From an uncultured Oscillospiraceae bacterium (GTDB lineage Bacteria; Bacillota; Clostridia; Oscillospirales; Oscillospiraceae), in contig CAKTNN010000044.1 of NCBI GenBank assembly GCA_934589065.1, positions 1 through 15,121 of the forward strand: DNA of 15,121 bases. Direction: 5' to 3'. The notes under the pieces were generated by a model. It was given only the letters and a program-made list of their open reading frames with translations. It did no database searches and was not told where the DNA came from. This document shows, one piece after another, positions 1-8,899 of this stretch. Each line of letters starts with the position of its first letter. Within the stretch, counting starts at the first letter, position 1. Position numbers and translations under genes: made by a program.

Positions 1-17
1 AGGCAGGCAGTACGCGA

Positions 18-117
18 AGATTCCCACACCAGCGTGCGCGCTGGTTCGGAATGACGGTATGTGGTGTGTGGGCACTGCCTCGGAATGACGAAAAGAATGT
101 CACTGGTGTGGCAATCT
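18..117. repeat. MITE/REP-like palindromic intergenic repeat, about 100 bp
   Basis: The outer ends, 18-34 (AGATTCCCACACCAGCG) and the reverse complement of 101-117 (AGATTGCCACACCAGTG), match at 15 of 17 positions, so the segment is bounded by inverted repeats. Inside are a perfect 7-bp hairpin at 28-45 (ACCAGCG, loop TGCG, CGCTGGT) and two direct copies of TCGGAATGACG at 46-56 and 80-90. No open reading frame of note lies inside. From memory, intergenic repeats containing GTCATTCCGA and GGAATC on one strand are scattered through several bacterial genomes, including gut Clostridia; that link is recall, not a search. No clear target-site duplication is visible at its edges. It may be a non-autonomous mobile element or a repeat with RNA-level effects. 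Confidence 0.55.
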
Positions 118-181
118 GAGCGTTGGCGGCAAATCTTTCAAAGCATAATAACGCAAAAATAGACCCTTGGAGGAAACGAAT
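118..181 (+). promoter_or_regulatory. Leader of the pilin operon with ribosome binding site; weak promoter candidate
   Basis: A strong Shine-Dalgarno GGAGG lies at 169-173, eight bases before ATG 182. It decides the start of the giant pilin-like gene, because the in-frame TTG at 167 overlaps this site. A possible -10 element CATAAT is at 144-149, with only a poor -35 (TTGGCG, 123-128) at a short 15-base spacing. The promoter call is therefore weak, and transcription may come from upstream of the window. Confidence 0.4.
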
Positions 182-3100
182 ATGAAACTGTCTGGCATAC
201 AGTTGCATAAAGAAAAGAAAGGACGGGCGGGATTTTCCCTGGTGGAAATCCTGGTGGTGGTTGCGCTGATTGCAATCCTCATGGGCGTGGGCATTATGGC
301 CCTGTTCCGCTACCAGAAGACTCTGCGCCAGCGGGAGCTGGACAGCAAGGCAGAGATCATCTATATGGCGGCCCAGTACCGTATGGCGGAATTGCGCATC
401 GGCGGCTTTGAAAAGCTGTATGGGCCCGATGCCTCCGGCGTTGCCAAGGCCGGTATTCCCGTGGACGCAGACGAAAACAATGAGCAGGCAAAGAACCTGT
501 ATTATGTCAACTCTGCGGATAAGAGCATCGTCACCTCTGCTGCCCAGACCATCCTGCCCCAGAGCAGCGTGGATGCCGAGCTGTGGGATAACGAGTGGAT
601 CATTGAATATAACCCGGAAACCGGTACGGTTTATGCGGTGTTTTATAGCCTGGAGCCTTTTGCCGGGGACGGCCTGGAGGTGCGGCTGAACCAGCTGCGC
701 TCTAAGGATTTCCGCCTTTCCGACGGTGCACGGGTGGGCTACTACGGCGGTGACCTGATTGATGTGAAGTTCAGCGACAAGCTGATTCCCCTGGTGACCA
801 TCACCAATGCGGAAAAGCTCATCGCCCACTTTAGCTGCCAATCCCCCAATATGGATGCGGTGGAGTTTACCATCACCGTGGAGGATGTAAACGATGCCGG
901 GAAACCTCAGGGTCACAGCTATACCAAGGTGGTGCCCTTTACCCAGCTGAAAACCGGAGCGGCGGGCAGCTATACCTACGAATGGGTGATGGACAGCCTG
1001 AACCCCAACGAGGGCAGCTTCTTCCACAATACCAAGGAAAAGATTCCCGCCGGTGCAAATATCCGGGTTAGCCTCAGCGTCAAGGATATTGCCGATTCTA
1101 CCGTCGCCGCCAAGACGGCGGATGCCACCACCAACAGCCTGTTTAAGGACTACAGCGCTGCCACCAAGACGGCAACCGTTGCCTACGGTCGCCATCTGCA
1201 AAACCTGGACAGCGCTACCTCCCAGGTGGGCCTCAAGCAGAAGAATGAAACCTACGATGCCATCGTGGTGGAAAAAGCCATCCAGGACGGCGACATCTCC
1301 TTTATGCGGGATGACTCCGACCCGGAGTGCTACCATAGCTGCTATGGCACAGCCTTTACCCCCATCCTCAATAACAATCTGCTCAGCTACAAGGGCAACG
1401 CCACGGTGGACAAGGACCAGATCATTGCTGTGCCCGCCATTAAGGGCCTGACCATTGTATCCAATAAGAAAAACGTGGGCCTGTTTGATACCTTCCATGG
1501 CACGGTGGAAAATCTGATCCTCACCGGCACCAAGGTGACCGGCACGGCCTCTTCCAATGTGGGCGGCTTGATGGGCGCTGCCATTGGCGAAACCACCATC
1601 TGCAATGTCCAGCTCTACCTCAGCGAGCTCCAGGGCGACCTGCAAAATGCCCGGCTGCCCCAGGGTGCGGCCCAGGATCCCAGCCAGGTTTCCCCCTGGC
1701 TCCAGGGACAGAACGTAGGCGGCCTGGTGGGCACCTTTGTAAACGGCAGCAAGCTCAGCATTCTCAATAGCTCCGCCTCCACGGTGGTTTCTGCGGAAAA
1801 TACCGCCGGCGGCCTGGTGGGCCGGGCCAACCGGAGAGTGAAAATCATCAGCTCCTATTCCGATAGCTATCTGAAGGGGACTACTACCGGCGGCCTGGTG
1901 GGCTATGCCGGTTCCAGGGCCGACATCCTTCTGCAAGACTTCTATGCCGTAGGCTTCCAGGCAGCAGCTGAAAAGGCGGCAGGTCTGGTGGTATTCAATT
2001 CCCAGGATAACTGCCTGAAGAGCGCCACCAATGGCTACGCGGCAGTGGACTATGTGGTAAATCCCAGCCTGGGCTTCTATATCCTTGCCCCCAAGTGCGC
2101 CAGCGCTTCCGATGTGTTTTACATTGCCAAGAATGGTGCGGAGACCCTGACCGGGAAAGGCCTGACCTCCATCACCGCACCGGATTTGTCCGGTAACGGT
2201 GTATTCTATAAGGGGCTGAAAGCGCCCTTTACAAGAGGCACCACCGATGTTAAGAACGCCAGCAATCCTTACCTGCTGATGAACCAGAACCTGGGCGCAT
2301 ATCCCTATCCCAGACTCAGCGGTATGCGCCACTATGGCGACTGGTCTGCCGAATTCCAGGATGGCGCTCTGGTGTATTTTGAAGTCAGCAACAATGCCTA
2401 TAGCTTCTGGGGCGGCAACGTGGCAGTGGACAATATCTACCGCAACGATGGGGATATGGACTACAGCCACCGGGTTAAGCTCAAGGGCGATGGCTACGCT
2501 CTGGCCTTCCTTGCCCAAAGAAGTGCTACCTCCGTCAGCATCCAGTACAATGGCAAGGATGTTCTTCTCAGCGATGCTAACTGCATCACGGTTACTGCAC
2601 AGAGGACGGGAACCACCTACTATCTCTATCCTTTGGATATAGGCGTTCTGAAGAACGACGACGATCTCCTGGATACCTTCTACCAGAAGCTGTACGTTCA
2701 GGATAACGGTACGGAGCATACCTATTACTTTAACCCCAATTTTGCCAAGTGCATTTCCGAGAATGTCGAGGAAGTGCCTACCATCCTGCGAATCCGTTCC
2801 CCCCGGCAGCTGTTTGCGCTCAGCAGACTCTATGACCGCTACAGCGCTCTCTTTACCCCGGAGAATGCGGTATTCCAGGAGATGGATCTGGATTACAAGT
2901 TTTATGACTGGCAGCGTTATTACGGCGCAGCTTTCACTGCCCAGAATGTCATCGGCACGGAGGCAGTTCCCTTTGTCCATCGCTACGATGGGCAGGGTTA
3001 CACCGTCCTGGGGGCAAATGTCTCCACCCAGGAAAACTATGCCGGTCTGTTCGGCACGGTGGGGGCTCAGGGCCGGATTTCCAATGTGGCCCTGCTGAGC

Positions 3101-6100
3101 AGCAGCAAATCTACTACCATCACCCACAAGACTGCCGGTGCGCAGGACGGTGAGTCGGAGGCAACCCTCACCGTAGCCAGCGGCAACAAGACCGTAGGCG
3201 TGGGCGCATTGGCAGGACGCAACCAGGGCCGCATCAGCAATTGCGCTGCGGCAGGGTTCAGCCTGTCCGCCTCCGGCTACAATGGGGTGCACCTGTATGT
3301 GGGTGGCCTGGTTGGCAGCAACGAGGGCGGCACCATCCGCACCTCCTCTGCAGATACCCCCAGCATGGTGCTGACCAGCTACCAGTCCGATGTTTACGGC
3401 GGCGGCATGGTGGGCAGAAATTCCGGCGGCAGCGTGATTGAAAGCTATGCCTTCGGTGCGATGAATATGGCGGAAACCGACCAGGAGCACCGGAATACCT
3501 ACCGCATTTCCGGTTTTGCCGGAGATAACGCCAGCGGCACCATCACCCGGTGCTATGCCGGCATGGCCCTGGTGGGCGGCGGCGATACGGAGATTTACGG
3601 CTTTACCCGCACCGGCGGTACGGCTCTGGGCTGCTACTATCTCGATGGCGGCACCTACTCCTATCGGGATGAATTCTACAGCTTCAATACCGCAACCAAC
3701 GAGTTTGCCGCTACCGCCCAGGGAACGCCAGTTTCCGGTGAGTGGATGGTAAACAACATGAAGCTTACGGGCTTCCATAAGGGCGCCACCGCGCTGCACA
3801 CCACAGAAAGCACCCATTACCCCTATCCTGCCAGCGTTCGCCGGGGGGATGCCAACGTGCACTACGGCGATTGGCCCAGCATGGAAAAGAACGTGGGCGA
3901 ATTCGGCGTATTCTACTGGGAGCAAGAAACCGGCAAGAATGGCGGCGTGCATATTACCTTCCAGGGTACATCCAATGGCAAACTCACCAAGCGCTACAGC
4001 ACCCTCTGCACCGTCCACAATGACGGCGGCGAGGTGGTTTCTTACGGCTATGGCTACTATTATAAGCCCGATGCCGCCCTTGCCGATAACGGCAAGCCCT
4101 ATCTGGAAACCCAGGACTGCACCCTCCCTGCGGAAGAAAACACCGGGGTAGAGGCCACGCTTAAGAAGGAATTCAGCCAGTATGGCTATGAATTCGTTGC
4201 CTACACCACAGGAGACAGCGGCCTCCGGATGGATACTGACAAAAGAGATCACAGCGAGGGCAATTCCGAACACGACCGCAATGCCACCTGGAAGCTTTAC
4301 TACCCCGTGGTGAAGGATGGAACGGGAGATTTGCGGAAAACCCAGTGCGGAGAATATACCTATTCCGTTTCTCCCTTCTTTGCCAATGCCTTTAGTCTGG
4401 ACTCCATCCGTCTGGCACCTTATACGGATGAATCCGGCAAACAGGTGACCCCGGAGATCCTTCCAACCAACAGCGCAAAGCCGGGAAGCGAGAATATGCC
4501 CTATCAGGTGCGCTCTCTGGACCAGCTCCAGTATATCAACTGGAACTATGTAAAGGAAAACGCCACCACCAGTATTGAGTCTGCCAGAAGCAAGATTACA
4601 GGCGAATATTCCTACAAAGACATGAAAAACTGGAACATGACCAACAAGGAATTGGTGCAGGAACGGGACGAGGTCAAGAGAATCAACGGCTATTACTTTG
4701 CCTATCCCTATCTTTCCTACGGTCATGCCAGCGGACTGGAGTATATTTGGGACGGAATTCCCGAAAATGTACGAAGTGAGCAGAAAACTGCACTGAAGCT
4801 GAGTTTTGTGCAGGGCCATGATATCGGCAGCACCGGCAGAGAAACGGGATTTACCCCCATTGGCGGTATGACTGACTGCGAAAAGTGGGATAGTGCCGAC
4901 TCCAAAGCGATTATGGCATACTTTACTTCTTCTTACAATGGGCAGGCATACACCATTCGGAATGTCCAGATCACTTCCAATGCCCAGTGCCTGGGCCTGT
5001 TCGGTATCACAGTGGATGCCAATATGCACAATATTGTGCTTTACGGCAACGTAGATGGAGCTGCCATTACCCATTTGGACAGCGCCAACTGGTACTGCGT
5101 CGGCGGCCTTGTTGGCCTTGCCGGACAGACGGCAGACAATGCCGCAACGTTTGAAAACTGCACGGTGTCCGGTTATACCATTAAGGACTTGCAGAGCAGA
5201 TGCCCCGGCTGGGGCGGCGGTATTCTTGGCGGCCTGGTTGGTTCCACAACTATGAATATTACAGGCTGCAGCGCCGTCAACAACATCGATGTTGGCCTTC
5301 GCTACAATGAGGAATATCAGAATTGCCGGATCGGCGGTCTGGTGGGCAGCGCCCGGGCAGTGATTACCAATTGCTATGCCGGCGGCAAGGTTACCAGTTC
5401 TGTAAACCAGAATACCGGGGATGACCCCAAAACGACCAGTATCTGGATCAGCGGCCTCAGCGGCGGTATTGTATTGCGTACCGGCGGCAATCTGAACGGT
5501 TTGATTGGCAATGTTTCTGTGCCGACTAGGCTGTACAACTGCTATTCTTACACGGAGCTTCCGGAATCTGTTTGGGGCAATAGCGGAAACGGAGTCAAAT
5601 CTACCAATTCCATCGCTTCCAACGGTGAATTGCAGGGCGGATTTGATACGGTCGTTGCCAATACTGACTATGTGGAGATGCACAACTGCTACGCTCTGAC
5701 CTCTGCGGTGGAAAAATCCAGAGAATACACGTGGTATGTTGCGGAAAAGTGGGACTTCACATGGGAAGACGAGAACGTAAATCCCTTTAAAAGCCAAAAA
5801 TATGATGCACGCGGCGGATGGAGCCGAACGGCACGGAGAATTCAGTTCAAAAACGGCAGCAATTGCCCCTATATCAATTATGGCGATATGCAGGCAGAGG
5901 AACTGTGCAAACTCCTCAATGGGGGAGAAATCCCAGGAACCTTCCGGGAGGTTACCAAAACCGAAAACGGCGTGGAAACCGAAGGCAAGTTCACCTTCGC
6001 CGGGGGCGATCCTCAGCTGGAGGGCATGAACTATCCTTTCCCCGCAGTGCTGACCCAGAACGGCAGCTATGTTCACTATGGCGTCTGGCCCAAGCATGGC

Positions 6101-8860
6101 CTCTACTGGCAGAGCAAGCGCGCTGCCCTGGATTTGGTAAAAGACCGGAATACCACCGGGCAGAGCCTGCTGCCGGAGGAAGACGAGCTTCAGCCCGTTG
6201 TCAATGCCCCGGAGGAAGAGAAGCCGGCGGAAGCACCTAAGGCGGAGACTCCCGAGACGCCTAAGGCAGAGACTCCCGAGACGCCCAAGGCAGAGACTCC
6301 CGAGACGCCCAAGGCAGAGACTCCCGAGACGCCCAAGGCGGAGACTCCCGAGACGCCCAAGGCAGAGACTCCCGAGACACCCAAGGCAGAAACCCCGGAA
6401 ACGCCCAAGACCCAAGGGGCAGACCTGCCGAAAATGGAAATTGTGGAAGCACCCCAGAAGACAGAAACGCCTGAGCCTGTAGAGAATTCCCAGGAGAATA
6501 AAGACACCGGGGATGCACCGGAAGAAAGCCCGGTCACCCTGGATTTGCCCGAGCCCAAGGAAGAAAACCGGGTGGCGGATGCTCCGGAGGAGCCGGAGAA
6601 TCCCAATCAGGAGGTGGTTGCCCGGTTTATGGCAAATGCCGTTCCCCTGGAGGCAAAGGCCTTGCAGGCAACTCTGGACTTTAGGCTTTATGTCATCGAT
6701 CTTGCCGGTGACCTTTCCGGCACGCCTACCTACAGCCTTTATACCGAGGACGGAAAGCTCCTGGAAACCGAGGAGGATATTGCCGGTGCGGCGGCCTCCT
6801 TCCTGGTGAAGGGTGCTAAGCTGGAATCCGACGATACAGGCTCCTTCTATACCTCCACCTTCCTGGGCCAGCACCCCGGCGTTGTCAAGGTCAAGGCAGT
6901 GCTGGGCGGCTACAGTGCCACCTTTACCCTGACGGTTACCACCACCCTGGAAATTTCCGTTGTGCCGGAGGGCACGGAAATCACCGTGTACGAGGGTGAG
7001 ACTGCAAAGGATATTTCCATTGCCCTGACGGACGGAACCAATCCCTTCACCCCCGGTGAGGATGCGGTGCTGGAGTGGGGCTTGCAGCTCAGCGCTGCGG
7101 AAGATATCCTGTCCTGGGATAAGCAGTTTATTGAGTCCGCCGAGGACGGCAGCTTTGCCCTCACAGGTCTAAAAGGCCTGCAGGGAGGCGACGGCAGCCT
7201 GACCCTGACCCTGACCTACACCTGGGGCAAGTCTGAGGGCATTACCGCCGAGCCCAAGCTCCTGCAGCTGAGTATTCCCGTTACGGTATATTCCAGCGAT
7301 GTGCTGGGCCTGTCCGATGGCGAAAGCTTTGCAGAGGTCAGCATCCCCCACACCCCCAAGGCGTCCGATATCACCAAGGGCGGCGAAGTAGAATACGAGC
7401 AGGAGGATGCCCCCAATCTGGGCGAAGAGGGCCTGTTCCTCTATGTCACCAATACACCCAAAGTTTCCTATACCGATTTGGAAGCCTTCACCGTGAAAAC
7501 GGCTGAATTGAAGGTGGGAACCGGCGGCTACCAGACCATGGAGCTCTATGAGCCCCAGGAGGGAAAGCCCCCCGTCACCGGTGGAAAACGGTACGACTGC
7601 ACCATCGGAGAAGCCACCTACAGCATGACCCTGAAGGATGGCTCGGAGCCCGGTGCGAATACGGACTTTGCCTATCGCCTGCTGACCCTGGATGGGGTTG
7701 GGGACGAGCAGTGGAGTCTGCGCCTGTCCCTCACCGGAGGAAACGGAAAGACCTATGTTCTGACCTATCAGCGGCCCAATACCGTATCCTTCGTCTATCA
7801 GGAGGAAGGGGAAGATGGAACGGTGACGCAGCAGAAGCTTGCTGATTACCGTGTGCCCCAGGATACTGCCTTTGCTTCCGCCTACAAGGATTTGACGGAA
7901 GATACCCTATCTGCGGATTTGGTGCAGAAGGCAGCGGGCAAAAACATCACCCTGCCCACTCTGGAAGTGGGCAAGCACTGGGTGTGGAAGATTCCCCAGG
8001 ACAAGCTCACCGGAAACCTGACGGTTGCACAGCAGCAGCAGAATATCCGCTATCAGGTAAAGTACAATGTCAACTATCCCGATGCGGATATGGACGACAA
8101 TACGGATATGCCCAACTCCACCTTTACCTTCGGGGAGGCGAGCAACCACCTGGCAAAATGCACCTATCAGCGCCCCGGCTACAAGTTCCGTGGCTGGGCG
8201 ATGGCTGCGGATGCCACTGATCCGGACTATCCCTACAACGCCGATACGGACAGCTACGAAGCGGAAGACTTTGTAAAAGCTGTACCTCTGGTGGACGGAA
8301 AGCCTATCGAGCACGGGGAAACCCTGGAGCTCTACGCCCTGTGGGAGCTGCAAACCTATACCATTACCCTGAATTATCGGGACGGTGTTACCCAGAATGC
8401 CACCTGGAAGTTTAACGCCGAAATGGAAAGCGAAGCGCTTCCCGTTCCCACCCGGGAGGGCTACACCTTCAGGGGCTGGGCGGTAAATGCGGATGACTCC
8501 GGTCAGCTGCTTACCCAGGGAGCAACCCTGGAGGATGCAGTCAGACAGGAAACCGGCGAGCGGGTTAGCTACACCAGCCGAACGCTCTACGCCCTGTGGG
8601 AAAAGATCGAGGAAGTGGCAGCCGACGAGATGCCCGAGGAAGAGGAAACGGTAATTGCCCCGGAAAAGGCCGCGGCCCCGGAGCCCGTCTCTACCCCGGC
8701 GGAGCCTCCGGCAAAGCCTACTCCGGAACCGACACCGGAGCCTACTCCGAAACCGACGCCAGAGCCTACTCCGGAACCGACACCGGAGCCGGAGGAAGAG
8801 CCTGAGGAAAAGACGGAATCGGAAGAAGATTCCCCAGAAGAAAAAACGGAGGACGCCTGA
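182..8860 (+). CDS. Giant prepilin-like surface protein with GLUG repeats and InlB-type repeats
   Basis: This 2,892-residue protein (about 310 kDa) starts with a type IV prepilin leader: a basic 17-residue peptide, cleavage site G17/F18 in GFSLVE, Glu22 at mature position +5, and one hydrophobic helix at about 18-43. Three blocks of GLUG-type repeats (GGLVG cores) follow at about 459-600, 955-1120 and 1603-1730. Each block is closed by a YPYP/YPFP...HYGDW module (707, 1213 and 1951). A Pro/Glu spacer contains seven AETPETPK repeats (2021-2076), then comes a region resembling beta-sandwich domains (about 2160-2620), and two Listeria-Bacteroides/InlB-type repeats with GWA...LYALWE motifs (about 2620-2810). 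A PTPEPTPE-rich acidic tail has no LPXTG motif or C-terminal membrane segment. Membrane retention or pilus assembly through the N-terminal helix, and an adhesin role, are inferred. Ordinary pilins have 120-250 residues, so the size is exceptional. It is the first gene of a pilin-like operon. Confidence 0.9.
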   Translation: MKLSGIQLHKEKKGRAGFSLVEILVVVALIAILMGVGIMALFRYQKTLRQRELDSKAEIIYMAAQYRMAELRIGGFEKLYGPDASGVAKAGIPVDADENNEQAKNLYYVNSADKSIVTSAAQTILPQSSVDAELWDNEWIIEYNPETGTVYAVFYSLEPFAGDGLEVRLNQLRSKDFRLSDGARVGYYGGDLIDVKFSDKLIPLVTITNAEKLIAHFSCQSPNMDAVEFTITVEDVNDAGKPQGHSYTKVVPFTQLKTGAAGSYTYEWVMDSLNPNEGSFFHNTKEKIPAGANIRVSLSVKDIADSTVAAKTADATTNSLFKDYSAATKTATVAYGRHLQNLDSATSQVGLKQKNETYDAIVVEKAIQDGDISFMRDDSDPECYHSCYGTAFTPILNNNLLSYKGNATVDKDQIIAVPAIKGLTIVSNKKNVGLFDTFHGTVENLILTGTKVTGTASSNVGGLMGAAIGETTICNVQLYLSELQGDLQNARLPQGAAQDPSQVSPWLQGQNVGGLVGTFVNGSKLSILNSSASTVVSAENTAGGLVGRANRRVKIISSYSDSYLKGTTTGGLVGYAGSRADILLQDFYAVGFQAAAEKAAGLVVFNSQDNCLKSATNGYAAVDYVVNPSLGFYILAPKCASASDVFYIAKNGAETLTGKGLTSITAPDLSGNGVFYKGLKAPFTRGTTDVKNASNPYLLMNQNLGAYPYPRLSGMRHYGDWSAEFQDGALVYFEVSNNAYSFWGGNVAVDNIYRNDGDMDYSHRVKLKGDGYALAFLAQRSATSVSIQYNGKDVLLSDANCITVTAQRTGTTYYLYPLDIGVLKNDDDLLDTFYQKLYVQDNGTEHTYYFNPNFAKCISENVEEVPTILRIRSPRQLFALSRLYDRYSALFTPENAVFQEMDLDYKFYDWQRYYGAAFTAQNVIGTEAVPFVHRYDGQGYTVLGANVSTQENYAGLFGTVGAQGRISNVALLSSSKSTTITHKTAGAQDGESEATLTVASGNKTVGVGALAGRNQGRISNCAAAGFSLSASGYNGVHLYVGGLVGSNEGGTIRTSSADTPSMVLTSYQSDVYGGGMVGRNSGGSVIESYAFGAMNMAETDQEHRNTYRISGFAGDNASGTITRCYAGMALVGGGDTEIYGFTRTGGTALGCYYLDGGTYSYRDEFYSFNTATNEFAATAQGTPVSGEWMVNNMKLTGFHKGATALHTTESTHYPYPASVRRGDANVHYGDWPSMEKNVGEFGVFYWEQETGKNGGVHITFQGTSNGKLTKRYSTLCTVHNDGGEVVSYGYGYYYKPDAALADNGKPYLETQDCTLPAEENTGVEATLKKEFSQYGYEFVAYTTGDSGLRMDTDKRDHSEGNSEHDRNATWKLYYPVVKDGTGDLRKTQCGEYTYSVSPFFANAFSLDSIRLAPYTDESGKQVTPEILPTNSAKPGSENMPYQVRSLDQLQYINWNYVKENATTSIESARSKITGEYSYKDMKNWNMTNKELVQERDEVKRINGYYFAYPYLSYGHASGLEYIWDGIPENVRSEQKTALKLSFVQGHDIGSTGRETGFTPIGGMTDCEKWDSADSKAIMAYFTSSYNGQAYTIRNVQITSNAQCLGLFGITVDANMHNIVLYGNVDGAAITHLDSANWYCVGGLVGLAGQTADNAATFENCTVSGYTIKDLQSRCPGWGGGILGGLVGSTTMNITGCSAVNNIDVGLRYNEEYQNCRIGGLVGSARAVITNCYAGGKVTSSVNQNTGDDPKTTSIWISGLSGGIVLRTGGNLNGLIGNVSVPTRLYNCYSYTELPESVWGNSGNGVKSTNSIASNGELQGGFDTVVANTDYVEMHNCYALTSAVEKSREYTWYVAEKWDFTWEDENVNPFKSQKYDARGGWSRTARRIQFKNGSNCPYINYGDMQAEELCKLLNGGEIPGTFREVTKTENGVETEGKFTFAGGDPQLEGMNYPFPAVLTQNGSYVHYGVWPKHGLYWQSKRAALDLVKDRNTTGQSLLPEEDELQPVVNAPEEEKPAEAPKAETPETPKAETPETPKAETPETPKAETPETPKAETPETPKAETPETPKAETPETPKTQGADLPKMEIVEAPQKTETPEPVENSQENKDTGDAPEESPVTLDLPEPKEENRVADAPEEPENPNQEVVARFMANAVPLEAKALQATLDFRLYVIDLAGDLSGTPTYSLYTEDGKLLETEEDIAGAAASFLVKGAKLESDDTGSFYTSTFLGQHPGVVKVKAVLGGYSATFTLTVTTTLEISVVPEGTEITVYEGETAKDISIALTDGTNPFTPGEDAVLEWGLQLSAAEDILSWDKQFIESAEDGSFALTGLKGLQGGDGSLTLTLTYTWGKSEGITAEPKLLQLSIPVTVYSSDVLGLSDGESFAEVSIPHTPKASDITKGGEVEYEQEDAPNLGEEGLFLYVTNTPKVSYTDLEAFTVKTAELKVGTGGYQTMELYEPQEGKPPVTGGKRYDCTIGEATYSMTLKDGSEPGANTDFAYRLLTLDGVGDEQWSLRLSLTGGNGKTYVLTYQRPNTVSFVYQEEGEDGTVTQQKLADYRVPQDTAFASAYKDLTEDTLSADLVQKAAGKNITLPTLEVGKHWVWKIPQDKLTGNLTVAQQQQNIRYQVKYNVNYPDADMDDNTDMPNSTFTFGEASNHLAKCTYQRPGYKFRGWAMAADATDPDYPYNADTDSYEAEDFVKAVPLVDGKPIEHGETLELYALWELQTYTITLNYRDGVTQNATWKFNAEMESEALPVPTREGYTFRGWAVNADDSGQLLTQGATLEDAVRQETGERVSYTSRTLYALWEKIEEVAADEMPEEEETVIAPEKAAAPEPVSTPAEPPAKPTPEPTPEPTPKPTPEPTPEPTPEPEEEPEEKTESEEDSPEEKTEDA
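6242..6409 (+). repeat. Seven tandem 24-bp units encoding AETPETPK
   Basis: Seven in-frame 24-base units run from 6242 to 6409 inside the giant pilin-like gene. Units 2, 3 and 4 are identical; units 1, 5 and 6 differ by one or two bases; unit 7 is the most diverged. The encoded octapeptide AETPETPK should form an extended, Pro-rich spacer. Such near-identical units can gain or lose copies without changing the reading frame, so length variation between strains is likely. Confidence 0.95.
8717..8788 (+). repeat. Three tandem 24-bp units encoding PTP(E/K)PTPE
   Basis: Three in-frame 24-base units encode PTPEPTPE, PTPKPTPE and PTPEPTPE near the C-terminus of the giant protein. The first and third units are identical. 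PTPEP-type tracts are commonly wall-spanning or flexible stalks in Gram-positive surface proteins. Here the tract ends in an acidic tail without a sortase motif. Confidence 0.9.
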
Positions 8861-8874
8861 TTATTCAGGCGTCC
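8851..8874. other. Perfect intercistronic hairpin over the stop codon of the giant gene
   Basis: GGACGCCTGA (8851-8860) pairs perfectly with TCAGGCGTCC (8865-8874) around a TTAT loop. The left arm contains the TGA stop (8858-8860). There is no T-run on the plus strand after it, so it is not a classic terminator in the gene direction. On the minus strand it is followed by a T-rich run (TCCGTTTTTTC). It may protect or define an mRNA end, or lower expression of the downstream genes relative to the giant gene. Confidence 0.6.
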
Positions 8875-8899
8875 TGCCAGGGAAAGGAGTGTGCCCCTT

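Noticed and set aside
167..181. Upstream TTG start that would extend the giant protein by five residues
   Set aside because: The TTG overlaps the GGAGG ribosome binding site that serves ATG 182.
6242..6409. CRISPR-like array
   Set aside because: The 24-bp units are directly adjacent without spacers, and they are in frame as coding repeats.
6190..6606. Minus-strand frame with repetitive GVSGVSAL
   Set aside because: It is only the reverse complement of the AETPETPK repeat array.
8891..8899. GTG start for the PilX-like gene
   Set aside because: It lies one base from the Shine-Dalgarno sequence; TTG 8900 has a normal ten-base spacing.
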